From DATFWC01 sp045801465 (GTDB lineage: Bacteria; Pseudomonadota; Alphaproteobacteria; Rhizobiales; Xanthobacteraceae): a stretch of DNA of 14,253 nt. The position numbers and the translations under genes are program-made. Of the stretch, positions 8,275-14,227 are shown in pieces. The DNA lies in contig JBJMSU010000175.1 in NCBI GenBank assembly GCA_045801465.1, forward strand, positions 1 to 14,253, written 5' to 3'. Position 1 is the stretch's first letter. Each line of letters begins with the position of its first letter. Below the pieces are notes generated by a model. It was not told the DNA's origin. It worked only from the letters and a program-made list of their open reading frames with translations, and ran no database searches.

Positions 8275-9177
8275 CTATGGGACGAGCGCCCGCGTGGTGT
8301 CGTCGAACAGTTCATCCACCTCGAGCCGGCGCGGAATGATCTTCTGCTCGAAGGCATATTGGGTGATCAGCTCGAGCGGCTTGCGCAAAGCCGCGACGCC
8401 GAACGGGAGCGAGTCGATCGCGCCGGGCGGCGGCCCTGCCTTCTTGCTCGCCAGCAGCAGGCGGAAGATCTCGTTCACGACATCGGGTCTTGTTTTCGAC
8501 AAGGCCTCGTTGACGACGAAGATATGGTTGACCTGGACGGCGCCATATTTGGCGTGCCACGCGCGCGCCGCGGCCTGCGGGTCGGGGATCAGCGGCCGAA
8601 TCCGTGGGTCCTTGGGCAGGTCTCCCATGATGGCGGCGTCGACATCACCGTCGAGCAGCATCTGGTCGAGCTTCTTGCCCCCGGAGGCGCGTTCCACCCC
8701 GGGAGGATCGCGGTACTCGATGACGTGCGGGTCCTCGAAGGTGACGAACTGGACGCGCTTGAGATCGACTCCGTACTCGTGAGCGAGAATGCCGCGCAGC
8801 CACACTCCCGTGGTCTGCGTGTAGGAGCGCACGCCGACGCGGCGCCCCTCGATGTCGTTCGGGCTCAGTTCGCCCTTGCTGGCGTTGTAGCCGATCAGGC
8901 CGTGCTGGAAACGCCCGAGCACGAAGGCCGGCAGCGCCACCAGCGGCTTGCCGTAGGCCTTGGCCTGCAGGAAGGTCACGATGGCGAGCTCGCTCGCGTC
9001 GAAGGCGCCCTCGCGCACCATCGGCTTGAAGCCTTCGTAGGCCTGCTTCGGCCCGCAGAAGTCGAGCTTGACGAGGTCCGAGCTGACCTCGCCGGCGCGC
9101 AGCGCATGCGTCACCGGGTACTCGGCGAGATGGGCTCTGAGCGTGATCGGGCCGGCGGAGGGAAAAGCGACAGTCAT
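8275..9177 (-). CDS. 4,5-dihydroxyphthalate decarboxylase-like protein (Pht5 family)
   Basis: A 300-residue protein without a signal peptide, starting at ATG 9177 behind GAGGTG. It begins ITLRAHLAEYPVTHALRAGE and contains FDASELAIVTFLQAKAYGKP, LPAFVLGRFQHGLIGYN, GRRVGVRSYTQTTGVWLRG, VTFEDPHVIEYRDPP, LLDGDVDAAIMGD and a C-terminal IPRRLEVDELFDD. These follow the 4,5-dihydroxyphthalate decarboxylase family, which has a periplasmic-binding-protein-like fold and in phthalate degradation converts 4,5-dihydroxyphthalate to protocatechuate. Many homologues have no proven substrate and some are annotated as ABC transporter substrate-binding proteins. The lack of an export signal here favours a cytoplasmic enzyme. 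It is the last gene of the leftward ligJ-aldolase group, 117 nt beyond the aldolase stop, and the gap holds a palindromic repeat. Confidence 0.83.
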   Translation of the reverse strand: MTVAFPSAGPITLRAHLAEYPVTHALRAGEVSSDLVKLDFCGPKQAYEGFKPMVREGAFDASELAIVTFLQAKAYGKPLVALPAFVLGRFQHGLIGYNASKGELSPNDIEGRRVGVRSYTQTTGVWLRGILAHEYGVDLKRVQFVTFEDPHVIEYRDPPGVERASGGKKLDQMLLDGDVDAAIMGDLPKDPRIRPLIPDPQAAARAWHAKYGAVQVNHIFVVNEALSKTRPDVVNEIFRLLLASKKAGPPPGAIDSLPFGVAALRKPLELITQYAFEQKIIPRRLEVDELFDDTTRALVP

Positions 9178-9202
9178 TGCGGCACCTCACATTTCACTCG
9201 TC

Positions 9203-9286
9203 GTCCCCGCGGAGGCGGGGACCCATGACCATGTCGGCGAGTATATCGCGACGTCGGTGGCCATAGGTTCCCGCCTGCGCGGGAAC
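9203..9286. repeat. Paired-hairpin intergenic repeat between the decarboxylase-like and aldolase genes
   Basis: Two short hairpins face each other. GTCCCCGC (9203-9210) pairs with GCGGGGAC (9215-9222), and GTTCCCGC (9267-9274) pairs with GCGGGAAC (9279-9286). The two hairpins are also imperfect inverted copies of one another (CGTCGTCCCCGC...CCCAT against ATAGG...GCGGGAACGAC), so the unit can fold into one long dyad. This 'cgtcgt-cccgc-n-gcggg' type is widespread between genes in alphaproteobacteria. It lies inside a presumed leftward transcript, where it could act as a partial terminator or an mRNA stability element; that role is an inference. Confidence 0.8.
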
Positions 9287-9294
9287 GACACAAC

Positions 9295-10158
9295 TCATGT
9301 CCGTCCGGCGAATTGGCGCGCCTTGTCGAGGTGGCCGTAGGAGCGGACCGGCGCACACATCAGGAACCGATAGCCTTCCTTGATGATGCGCTCGGCGTTG
9401 CCGGCCTCCACATGGGGATGGCCGACGACCACGTTCGCCTCCTTGCAAGTGCGGACGATCTCGGCCATCGCCTCGAGCACAACCTTGTGCTCGTACTGGC
9501 GCGGATAGCCGAGCTCCTGGCTCAAATCCCCCTCGCCGATGAGGATGGCACCGATGCCGGGCACTTGCTTCAGCATATCGCGCAAATTTCTGATCCCTTC
9601 GGTATCCTCGATCATCAGGATGACGAAGATCTCGCCCTTGGGATTGAGCGGCCACACGTCGGCGCGCTCGTAATATTCCTGCTGCGTCACGCCCCAATAG
9701 CGCACCGCCGCCGTCGGGCCGTCGCCGCGGATGCCGGCGGGCTCGTACAGCGGCTTGTCCTGCAGGCGCGGATAGCGGCACGCGGCGACCGCGTTGTAGG
9801 CTTGGTCGACCGTGCTGATGTGCGGCCAGATCACGCCGTACGCGCCGAGATCGAGCACCTGCTTGGCGTGCCACTGCGCCTTCTCGCCGCCGTTGGGCGG
9901 GATGCGCGCCATCGGCGTCACCGACGGGGCCAGCGAACCCGACTGCGCGATCAGGCGCCGGTTCAGCAAGTATTGCAGGCAATCGCGAAAGGCGCGGATA
10001 TCGTAGGGATTGTGCTCCATCTCGAACACGATGCCGTCGTACTTGGCGGTCGTGAGGGCGATGGCGGATTCGGCGTCGGCCGGGGTGAAGGCCGTGAACG
10101 CGTGCTGGCCCTGCTCGAGCGCGCGGATAATGCCGTTGAGCCGCGGAATGTCGGCCAT
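9295..10158 (-). CDS. HpcH/HpaI-family aldolase (class II pyruvate aldolase type)
   Basis: A 287-residue cytoplasmic enzyme, starting at ATG 10158 behind a strong AGGAGAG. It belongs to the HpcH/HpaI family, metal-dependent aldolases that cleave 4-hydroxy-2-oxo acids to pyruvate and an aldehyde or oxo-acid. Residues matching the E. coli HpaI active site are H49 (in FEMEHNPYD), R85 (in PMARIPP), the metal ligand E184 (in ILMIEDTEG) and the metal ligand D211 (in GEGDLSQELG). A WPHIS motif lies at 111-115. An insert of about 25-30 residues around 130-170, rich in Pro, Tyr and Trp, makes it longer than the classic enzyme and may shape the substrate pocket. It sits downstream of ligJ, whose product is 4-carboxy-4-hydroxy-2-oxoadipate, a compound of the type these aldolases split. 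I infer that it may perform that last step; the family alone does not prove it. Confidence 0.87.
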   Translation of the reverse strand: MADIPRLNGIIRALEQGQHAFTAFTPADAESAIALTTAKYDGIVFEMEHNPYDIRAFRDCLQYLLNRRLIAQSGSLAPSVTPMARIPPNGGEKAQWHAKQVLDLGAYGVIWPHISTVDQAYNAVAACRYPRLQDKPLYEPAGIRGDGPTAAVRYWGVTQQEYYERADVWPLNPKGEIFVILMIEDTEGIRNLRDMLKQVPGIGAILIGEGDLSQELGYPRQYEHKVVLEAMAEIVRTCKEANVVVGHPHVEAGNAERIIKEGYRFLMCAPVRSYGHLDKARQFAGRT

Positions 10159-10213
10159 AATCTCTCCTGCTCACTATCTGTGCTGCGAATTTGCGGGCGG
10201 CGCAGCCGAGTCC

Positions 10214-10343
10214 CCTAATCCCTCCCCCGAAGGGGGAGGGTGGCGCGCGCAGCGCGCCGGGTGGGGAGTCGCCATAGCGCAAGCCGCCTTCCCCCACCCG
10301 CCTCGCTTCGCTCGGCACCCTCCCCCTGCGGGGGAGGGATAAA
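10214..10343. repeat. C-rich/G-rich palindromic repeat between the aldolase gene and ligJ
   Basis: Two hairpins with identical 9-bp arms bound the element. CCCTCCCCC (10220-10228) pairs with GGGGGAGGG (10232-10240), and CCCTCCCCC (10318-10326) pairs with GGGGGAGGG (10330-10338), with 3-nt loops GAA and TGC. The interior carries GGGTGGGG (10259-10266) and the facing CCCCCACCC (10291-10299), so the whole unit is one long imperfect dyad. It occupies most of the 210-nt gap between the ligJ stop and the aldolase start. It is a common alphaproteobacterial intergenic element and is not unique to this locus. Confidence 0.85.
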
Positions 10344-10368
10344 GAATCGGAGCCACCGCCCTCACCGC

Positions 10369-11397
10369 TCAGGCGGCCTTGCGCCGCTTGAGGGCGGCGG
10401 CGAGCCGGCCGTAGACCTTGAGCGCATTGCCCTCGAAAATCTTCGTCTTGTCGGCAGGGCTCAGCGACACCTGGTCGATATAGCGCTTGGTGTCGTCGTA
10501 GTGCTGCCCGGTCTCGGGGTCGATGCCCTTCACGGCGCCGACCATCTCGGAGGCGAATAGGATATTTTCGACCGGGATCACGCGGGTGAGCAGCTCGATG
10601 CCCGGCAGGTGATAGACGCAGGTGTCGAAGAATACGTTGTTGAGAAGATGCTCCCTGAGCGGCGGCCGCTGCATGTCCTGCGCCAGGCCGCGATAGCGGC
10701 CCCAATGATACGGCACCGCGCCGCCGCCGTGCGGGATGACGAATTTCAGCGTCGGGAAATCCTTGAACAGGTCGGCGGTGATGAACTGCATGAACGCGGT
10801 GGTGTCGCCGTTGATGTAGTGGGCGCCGGTCGCGTGGAAGCACGGATTGCACGACGAGCTGACGTGGACCATGGCGGGAACGTCGAGCTCCACCATCTTC
10901 TCGTACAGCGGATACCAGTAGCGGTCGGTCAGGGGCGGGTCCTTCCAGTAGCCGCCCGACGGATCGGGACTGAGATTACAGCCGATGAAGCCCAGCTCCT
11001 CCACGCAGCGCGTGAGCTCGGCGATGCAGTTCGCCGGCGGCACGCCCGGGACCTGCGGCAGCTGGCAGACCCCGACGAAGTTCTCGGGGTAGAGCGTGCA
11101 CACGCGATGGATGAGATCGTTGCAGATCCGCGCCCATACCTGGCCGGTTTCCGCGTTGCCGACATGGTGCGCCATTCCGGCGGCGCGCGGCGAGAAGATG
11201 GTGACGTCGGTGCCGCGCTCGCGCTGGAACTTGAGCTGCGCCTTTTCCAGGCTGTCGCGAATCTGGTCGTCGCTGATCCCGAGATTGGTCGAGGTCGGGC
11301 GGCGCGACGCGTCGGCAAGGCCGGCGAGCTGGCGGTCCCGGAACAGCTCCAGCTCGCGCGGCGCCGTCGTGTAATGGCCGTGGCAGTCGATGATCAT
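10369..11397 (-). CDS. ligJ: 4-oxalomesaconate hydratase (amidohydrolase superfamily)
   Basis: A 342-residue enzyme, starting at ATG 11397 behind GAGG. The in-frame sequence upstream to 11607 lacks family features. LigJ adds water to 4-oxalomesaconate to give 4-carboxy-4-hydroxy-2-oxoadipate (CHA) in the protocatechuate 4,5-cleavage and gallate pathways. The protein begins MIIDCHGHYTTAP, with the HxH metal pair H6/H8. H178 lies in AMVHVSSSCNPCFHATGAHY and E284 in FASEMVGAVKGIDP, which match the zinc ligands and catalytic site known for LigJ. FSPRAAGMAHH, NLSPDPSGGYW, DLFKDFPTLKFVIPHGGGAV and YDDTKRYID follow the Sphingobium and Rhodopseudomonas LigJ pattern closely, and the length matches (about 341). 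It is the first gene of a leftward group with the aldolase and the decarboxylase-like gene. No regulator gene is seen beside it. Confidence 0.92.
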   Translation of the reverse strand: MIIDCHGHYTTAPRELELFRDRQLAGLADASRRPTSTNLGISDDQIRDSLEKAQLKFQRERGTDVTIFSPRAAGMAHHVGNAETGQVWARICNDLIHRVCTLYPENFVGVCQLPQVPGVPPANCIAELTRCVEELGFIGCNLSPDPSGGYWKDPPLTDRYWYPLYEKMVELDVPAMVHVSSSCNPCFHATGAHYINGDTTAFMQFITADLFKDFPTLKFVIPHGGGAVPYHWGRYRGLAQDMQRPPLREHLLNNVFFDTCVYHLPGIELLTRVIPVENILFASEMVGAVKGIDPETGQHYDDTKRYIDQVSLSPADKTKIFEGNALKVYGRLAAALKRRKAA

Positions 11398-11605
11398 GGA
11401 AACCTCGGAAAGAGCGGGGGGAGGGCGGCGCCAAGCCTGGACTTTGAGAGCGTCGGCCGTCAAGCGCCTGGCGAGATATCCGGTATGTGCGGCAATCGGG
11501 CTATGCGGGTGACGCAGGAGCTGGCGGGGTGGGCCGCCAAGGGCTCGCACGTGCGTGGGAGCGCGACAATTCCTGGCAAAGGCAAACATGCTGTAGAATT
11601 GAGCC

Positions 11606-11824
11606 ATGGATCGCGCGACTTTGCCCAGGCATCTCGAGGACGCCGAGCGGCAGGTTGCCCAAGGAAAGGATTACCTCGCGAAGCAGGAGGCTTTCATTGG
11701 CGAGCTCGCGCGCGAGGGCCACGGTACGGCGCAGGTCCGGGCGTTGCTGGATACCCTCCTGTAGAGTCAGGCTCTGCATGAGCAGCACCGGGGCTGGCTG
11801 AGCGAGATGGCCGCCCGGCCATGA
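11606..11824 (+). pseudogene. Small charged helical protein interrupted by an in-frame amber codon
   Basis: From ATG 11606 the frame reads MDRATLPRHLEDAERQVAQG and continues as a charged, helix-forming sequence to ALLDTLL, then meets TAG at 11762-11764 after 52 residues. Beyond it the same frame continues SQALHEQHRGWLSEMAARP to TGA at 11822-11824. Small Bradyrhizobium-type proteins of about 70 residues share this plan ('HL..AE..VA.G...I..Q...I..L...G......LL......QALH..HR..L'), and in them the segments on both sides of the TAG are one continuous chain. The likely reading is a full-length gene broken by a single base change (for example GAG or CAG to TAG), or a 52-residue truncated product. 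The last codons lie in an intergenic repeat. There is no good Shine-Dalgarno before the ATG. The function is unknown. Confidence 0.6.
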
Positions 11825-11834
11825 CGAGGAGGAT
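11813..11834 (+). repeat. Intergenic repeat copy carrying a Shine-Dalgarno sequence
   Basis: These 22 nt (GCCCGGCCATGACGAGG followed by AGGAT) are identical to the complement of 285-306. The unit overlaps the last codons of the interrupted small ORF and ends just before the GTG start of the RNase Z-like gene. It therefore supplies the GAGGAGG at 11826-11832. Confidence 0.8.
11826..11832 (+). promoter_or_regulatory. Ribosome-binding site that fixes a GTG start
   Basis: GAGGAGG lies 4 nt before the GTG at 11837. The nearer ATG at 11833 is in another frame and cannot start the RNase Z-like protein, so this site supports the GTG choice. It is part of the repeat copy at 11813-11834. Confidence 0.7.
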
Positions 11835-11836
11835 GG

Positions 11837-12823
11837 GTGACCTGGCTGGTGCGGCCGCGACTGGTGAACGAGCCGTTCGCGGATCCGGCTCTGTTCGTCA
11901 CCTTCCAGTTCGGCCGCCGCGCCCTGCTGTTCGATCTCGGCGAGCTTGGCGCGCTGACGAGCCGCGAGCTCTTGCGCGTCAGCGACGTGTTCGTCTCGCA
12001 CACGCACATGGACCATTTCGCCGGGTTCGATCGGCTCCTGCGCTATCTCCTGCATCGGCCCGGGCCGCTGCACCTCGTCGGCCCGCCCGGTTTTTCCGAC
12101 CGGGTCGCCGCCAAGCTTAGCGCCTATACGTGGAACCTGCTCGACCAGCGCTCGGTCGACTTCGCGCTCGTGGTCGACGAGTTCGATGGCCGCCTGTGCG
12201 GCCGCTGGCGCTTTCGTGCGCGCGACGCGTTCCGCCGCAGCGAGGAGGAGGCGCCGTCGCTGCCGCCCGGTTTCGTGCGCGCAGAGGCGGATTTTTCCAT
12301 CGAAGCCGTCGTGCTCGACCACGGCATGCCATGCCTCGCCTTCGCGCTGCAGGAACGGCTGCGGGTGAACGTCTGGCGCCAAGGCCTGGAGCAGCGCGGC
12401 CTCGCGGTCGGTCCCTGGCTCAACGAGGCCAAGCGCGCGGTGCGCCGCGGCGCCTCGGATGACGCCGTCGTGACCACCGACGATGGCCAAGCCGTTTCCG
12501 TCGGCGAGCTCAAGCGCGACGCGCTGCGCGTCGCGCCCGGGCAGCGCGTCGCCTATGTGGTGGACGCCGCGGCGCATGCGGAGAACATCGAGCGCGCGGC
12601 ACGGCTCGCGCGTGGCGCCGACCAACTGTTCATCGAGGCCGCCTTCGCCGACGAAGACGCCGCACTTGCGGCCGCCCGCCATCACCTCACGGCGGGCGCG
12701 GCCGGCGAGATCGCCCGCCGCGCCGGCGTGCGCCACGTGATCCCGTTCCACTTCTCGCCGCGCTACCTGGATCGCCCCGACCTCATCCCGGAGCAGGTCG
12801 CGCGCGCCTTCCGTGCCGGGTGA
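11837..12823 (+). CDS. RNase Z-like metallo-beta-lactamase-fold hydrolase
   Basis: A 328-residue cytoplasmic protein with a GTG start behind GAGGAGG. The metal-binding motif SHTHMDHFAGF gives H55, H57, D59 and H60. Later candidate ligands follow RNase Z order: the histidine of VVLDHGMPCLAF, the aspartate of AYVVDAAAH, and the histidine of VIPFHFSPRY near the C terminus. LARGADQLFIEAAF also fits the family. RNase Z trims the 3' end of tRNA precursors, but this protein lacks the usual N-terminal glycine-rich GTS...P motif, beginning instead MTWLVRPRLVNEPF. An arginine- and acid-rich segment (about 120-150) lies in the middle. It may be a paralogue with a different ester or phosphodiester substrate. 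It is probably co-transcribed with the acyl-CoA dehydrogenase 31 nt downstream, though a functional link is not obvious. Confidence 0.8.
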   Translation: MTWLVRPRLVNEPFADPALFVTFQFGRRALLFDLGELGALTSRELLRVSDVFVSHTHMDHFAGFDRLLRYLLHRPGPLHLVGPPGFSDRVAAKLSAYTWNLLDQRSVDFALVVDEFDGRLCGRWRFRARDAFRRSEEEAPSLPPGFVRAEADFSIEAVVLDHGMPCLAFALQERLRVNVWRQGLEQRGLAVGPWLNEAKRAVRRGASDDAVVTTDDGQAVSVGELKRDALRVAPGQRVAYVVDAAAHAENIERAARLARGADQLFIEAAFADEDAALAAARHHLTAGAAGEIARRAGVRHVIPFHFSPRYLDRPDLIPEQVARAFRAG

Positions 12824-12854
12824 CCGGGCAGCGGGCGGCGGCTATTGTGCAGAG

Positions 12855-14027
12855 ATGATGCAAGCGCTTGCCGATACGCCTGACCGTGCCGCCATCCGCG
12901 ATGCGGTCGCCGCGCTGTGCGCCCGGTTCGACGACGAGTATTGGCTCACGCGCGATCGCACCGGCACGTTTGCGTTCGACTTCCACAAGGCGTTCGCCGA
13001 TGCCGGATGGCTCGGCATCGCCATGCCGGAGCAATATGGCGGCGCCGGTCTCGGCATTACCGAGGCGGCGATCATGATGCAGACGGTCGCAAACTCGGCC
13101 GGCGTGTTCGCGGCCTGCTCGACCATCCATCTCAACGTCTTCGGTCCGCACGCCATCGTGGTGCACGGCACGGACGAGCAGAAGGCGCGCTGGCTCCCAC
13201 CGCTGATCAAGGGCGAGGTGCGGGCCTGCTTCGGCGTCACCGAGCCGGACGCCGGCCTCGACACCACGCGGATCACCACTCGCGCGGAACGCGGCGGCAA
13301 CGGCTACGTCGTGCATGGCCGCAAGGTGTGGACGAGCGGCGCCCAGCACGCGCACAAGATCATGCTGCTGGCGCGCACGACGCCGATCGACCGATGCGCG
13401 CGGCCGAGCGATGGACTGTCGCTCTTCTACACCGATCTCGACCGCCGCTACGTCCAGGTGCACGAGATCCACAAGATGGGGCGCGCCGCCGTCGATTCCA
13501 ACGCGACCTTCTTCGACGGCCTGCCGGTGGCGCTGGAAGACCGCATCGGCGAGGAGGGCAAAGGTTTTCGCTATCTCCTCGACAGCCTCAACCCCGAACG
13601 CATCCTCACCGCTGCCGAAGCGGTCGGGATCGGCCGCCGCGCGCTCTGCCGTGCGACGCAATACGCCAAAGAGCGGGTTGTCTTCGGCCGGCCGATCGGC
13701 CAGAACCAAGCGATCCAGCATCCGCTCGCCGAGAGCTGGGCCGAGCTTGCGGCCGCCGAATTGATGGTCCTACGCGCCGCCTCCCTCTATGACCGCGCCG
13801 AACCGTGCGGCGCGGAGGCCAACGCCGCGAAATATCTCGCCAGCGATGCGTGCTTTGCGGCCGCCGACCGCGCGGTGCGCACCCACGGCGGTTTCGGCTA
13901 TGCCAGCGAGTATCACGTCGAGCGTTACTTCCGCGAGGCCGTGCTCAGCCGTCTCGTGCCGGTCTCGCGCGAGCTCGTGCTGTGCTACCTCGCCGAGCGC
14001 GTGCTCGGGCTCCCGAAGTCGTATTGA
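12855..14027 (+). CDS. Acyl-CoA dehydrogenase family protein
   Basis: A 390-residue FAD enzyme of the family that makes an alpha,beta double bond in acyl-CoA thioesters. ATG 12855 is followed by a second ATG at 12858; an in-frame GTG at 12813 would overlap the previous gene. Domains follow the family order: an N-terminal helical part with GWLGIAMPEQYGGAGLG, a middle beta domain with CFGVTEPDAGLDTTRITTRA and GRKVWTSGAQHA, and a C-terminal helical domain with YAKERVVFGRPIGQNQAIQHPLA and THGGFGYASEYHVERYFREA. At the place of the medium-chain enzyme's catalytic Glu (E376) there is P369. A glutamate, E248 in LNPERI, sits where isovaleryl- and long-chain enzymes carry their base, so that branch is favoured. 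The substrate is unknown; a branched-chain or aromatic-derived acyl-CoA is possible. No electron-transfer flavoprotein or CoA-ligase gene is in the window. Confidence 0.93.
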   Translation: MMQALADTPDRAAIRDAVAALCARFDDEYWLTRDRTGTFAFDFHKAFADAGWLGIAMPEQYGGAGLGITEAAIMMQTVANSAGVFAACSTIHLNVFGPHAIVVHGTDEQKARWLPPLIKGEVRACFGVTEPDAGLDTTRITTRAERGGNGYVVHGRKVWTSGAQHAHKIMLLARTTPIDRCARPSDGLSLFYTDLDRRYVQVHEIHKMGRAAVDSNATFFDGLPVALEDRIGEEGKGFRYLLDSLNPERILTAAEAVGIGRRALCRATQYAKERVVFGRPIGQNQAIQHPLAESWAELAAAELMVLRAASLYDRAEPCGAEANAAKYLASDACFAAADRAVRTHGGFGYASEYHVERYFREAVLSRLVPVSRELVLCYLAERVLGLPKSY

Positions 14028-14038
14028 AGGGTGCTCGT

Positions 14039-14225
14039 GTCCCGCACGCGGTGCAGCACGAAGCGATGCACCGCAGATGCGGGACCCGATTGCTTTATGT
14101 GATAACCGGATCCAGGGTCTGCAGCGCACCACCCTCGGGTCGCGCTTCGCGCGCCCGGGGGCAAGCTTGTCCCCCGGCCGCGCACTTGCGCGGACCCGGG
14201 ATGCTGTGCTGCGCCCGGGGACGGG
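14039..14225. repeat. Repeat-rich non-coding stretch with strong hairpins after the acyl-CoA dehydrogenase
   Basis: The first unit is a 16-bp interrupted stem. GTCCCGCA (14039-14046) pairs with TGCGGGAC (14078-14085), and GCGGTGCA (14048-14055) pairs with TGCACCGC (14067-14074), around an 11-nt loop. A second hairpin pairs CCGCGCA (14178-14184) with TGCGCGG (14187-14193). G- and C-runs around 14155-14175 and 14215-14220 add further dyads. This resembles compound intergenic repeats of Bradyrhizobium and Rhodopseudomonas. The first hairpin follows the dehydrogenase stop by 11 nt and may stop or protect the transcript, but no U-run follows. I see no credible gene in 14028-14227. Confidence 0.7.
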
Positions 14226-14227
14226 CG

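Noticed and set aside
8265..8280. Bidirectional terminator between the convergent permease and decarboxylase-like genes
   Set aside because: Only 6 nt separate the two stops and no hairpin is visible there.
9194..10852. Open frame of 552 codons on the minus strand crossing from ligJ into the aldolase region
   Set aside because: It is out of frame with both real genes, passes through two palindromic repeats, and its sequence is arginine-rich without any domain.
11569..11599. Promoter-like TAGAAT at 11594-11599 with TGGCAA upstream, before the small ORF
   Set aside because: The spacing is short and the box is only 6 nt from the ATG, so it would imply a leaderless message. The match is too weak to list as a promoter.
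11398..11607. N-terminal extension of LigJ up to 11607
   Set aside because: LigJ proteins begin at MIIDCHGHY, which matches ATG 11397 with its own GAGG site. The upstream residues have no family similarity.
10609..11781. Open frame of 390 codons on the plus strand opposite ligJ
   Set aside because: It mirrors the ligJ codons, has no family-like motif, and runs through the ligJ start region and the small ORF in the wrong frame.
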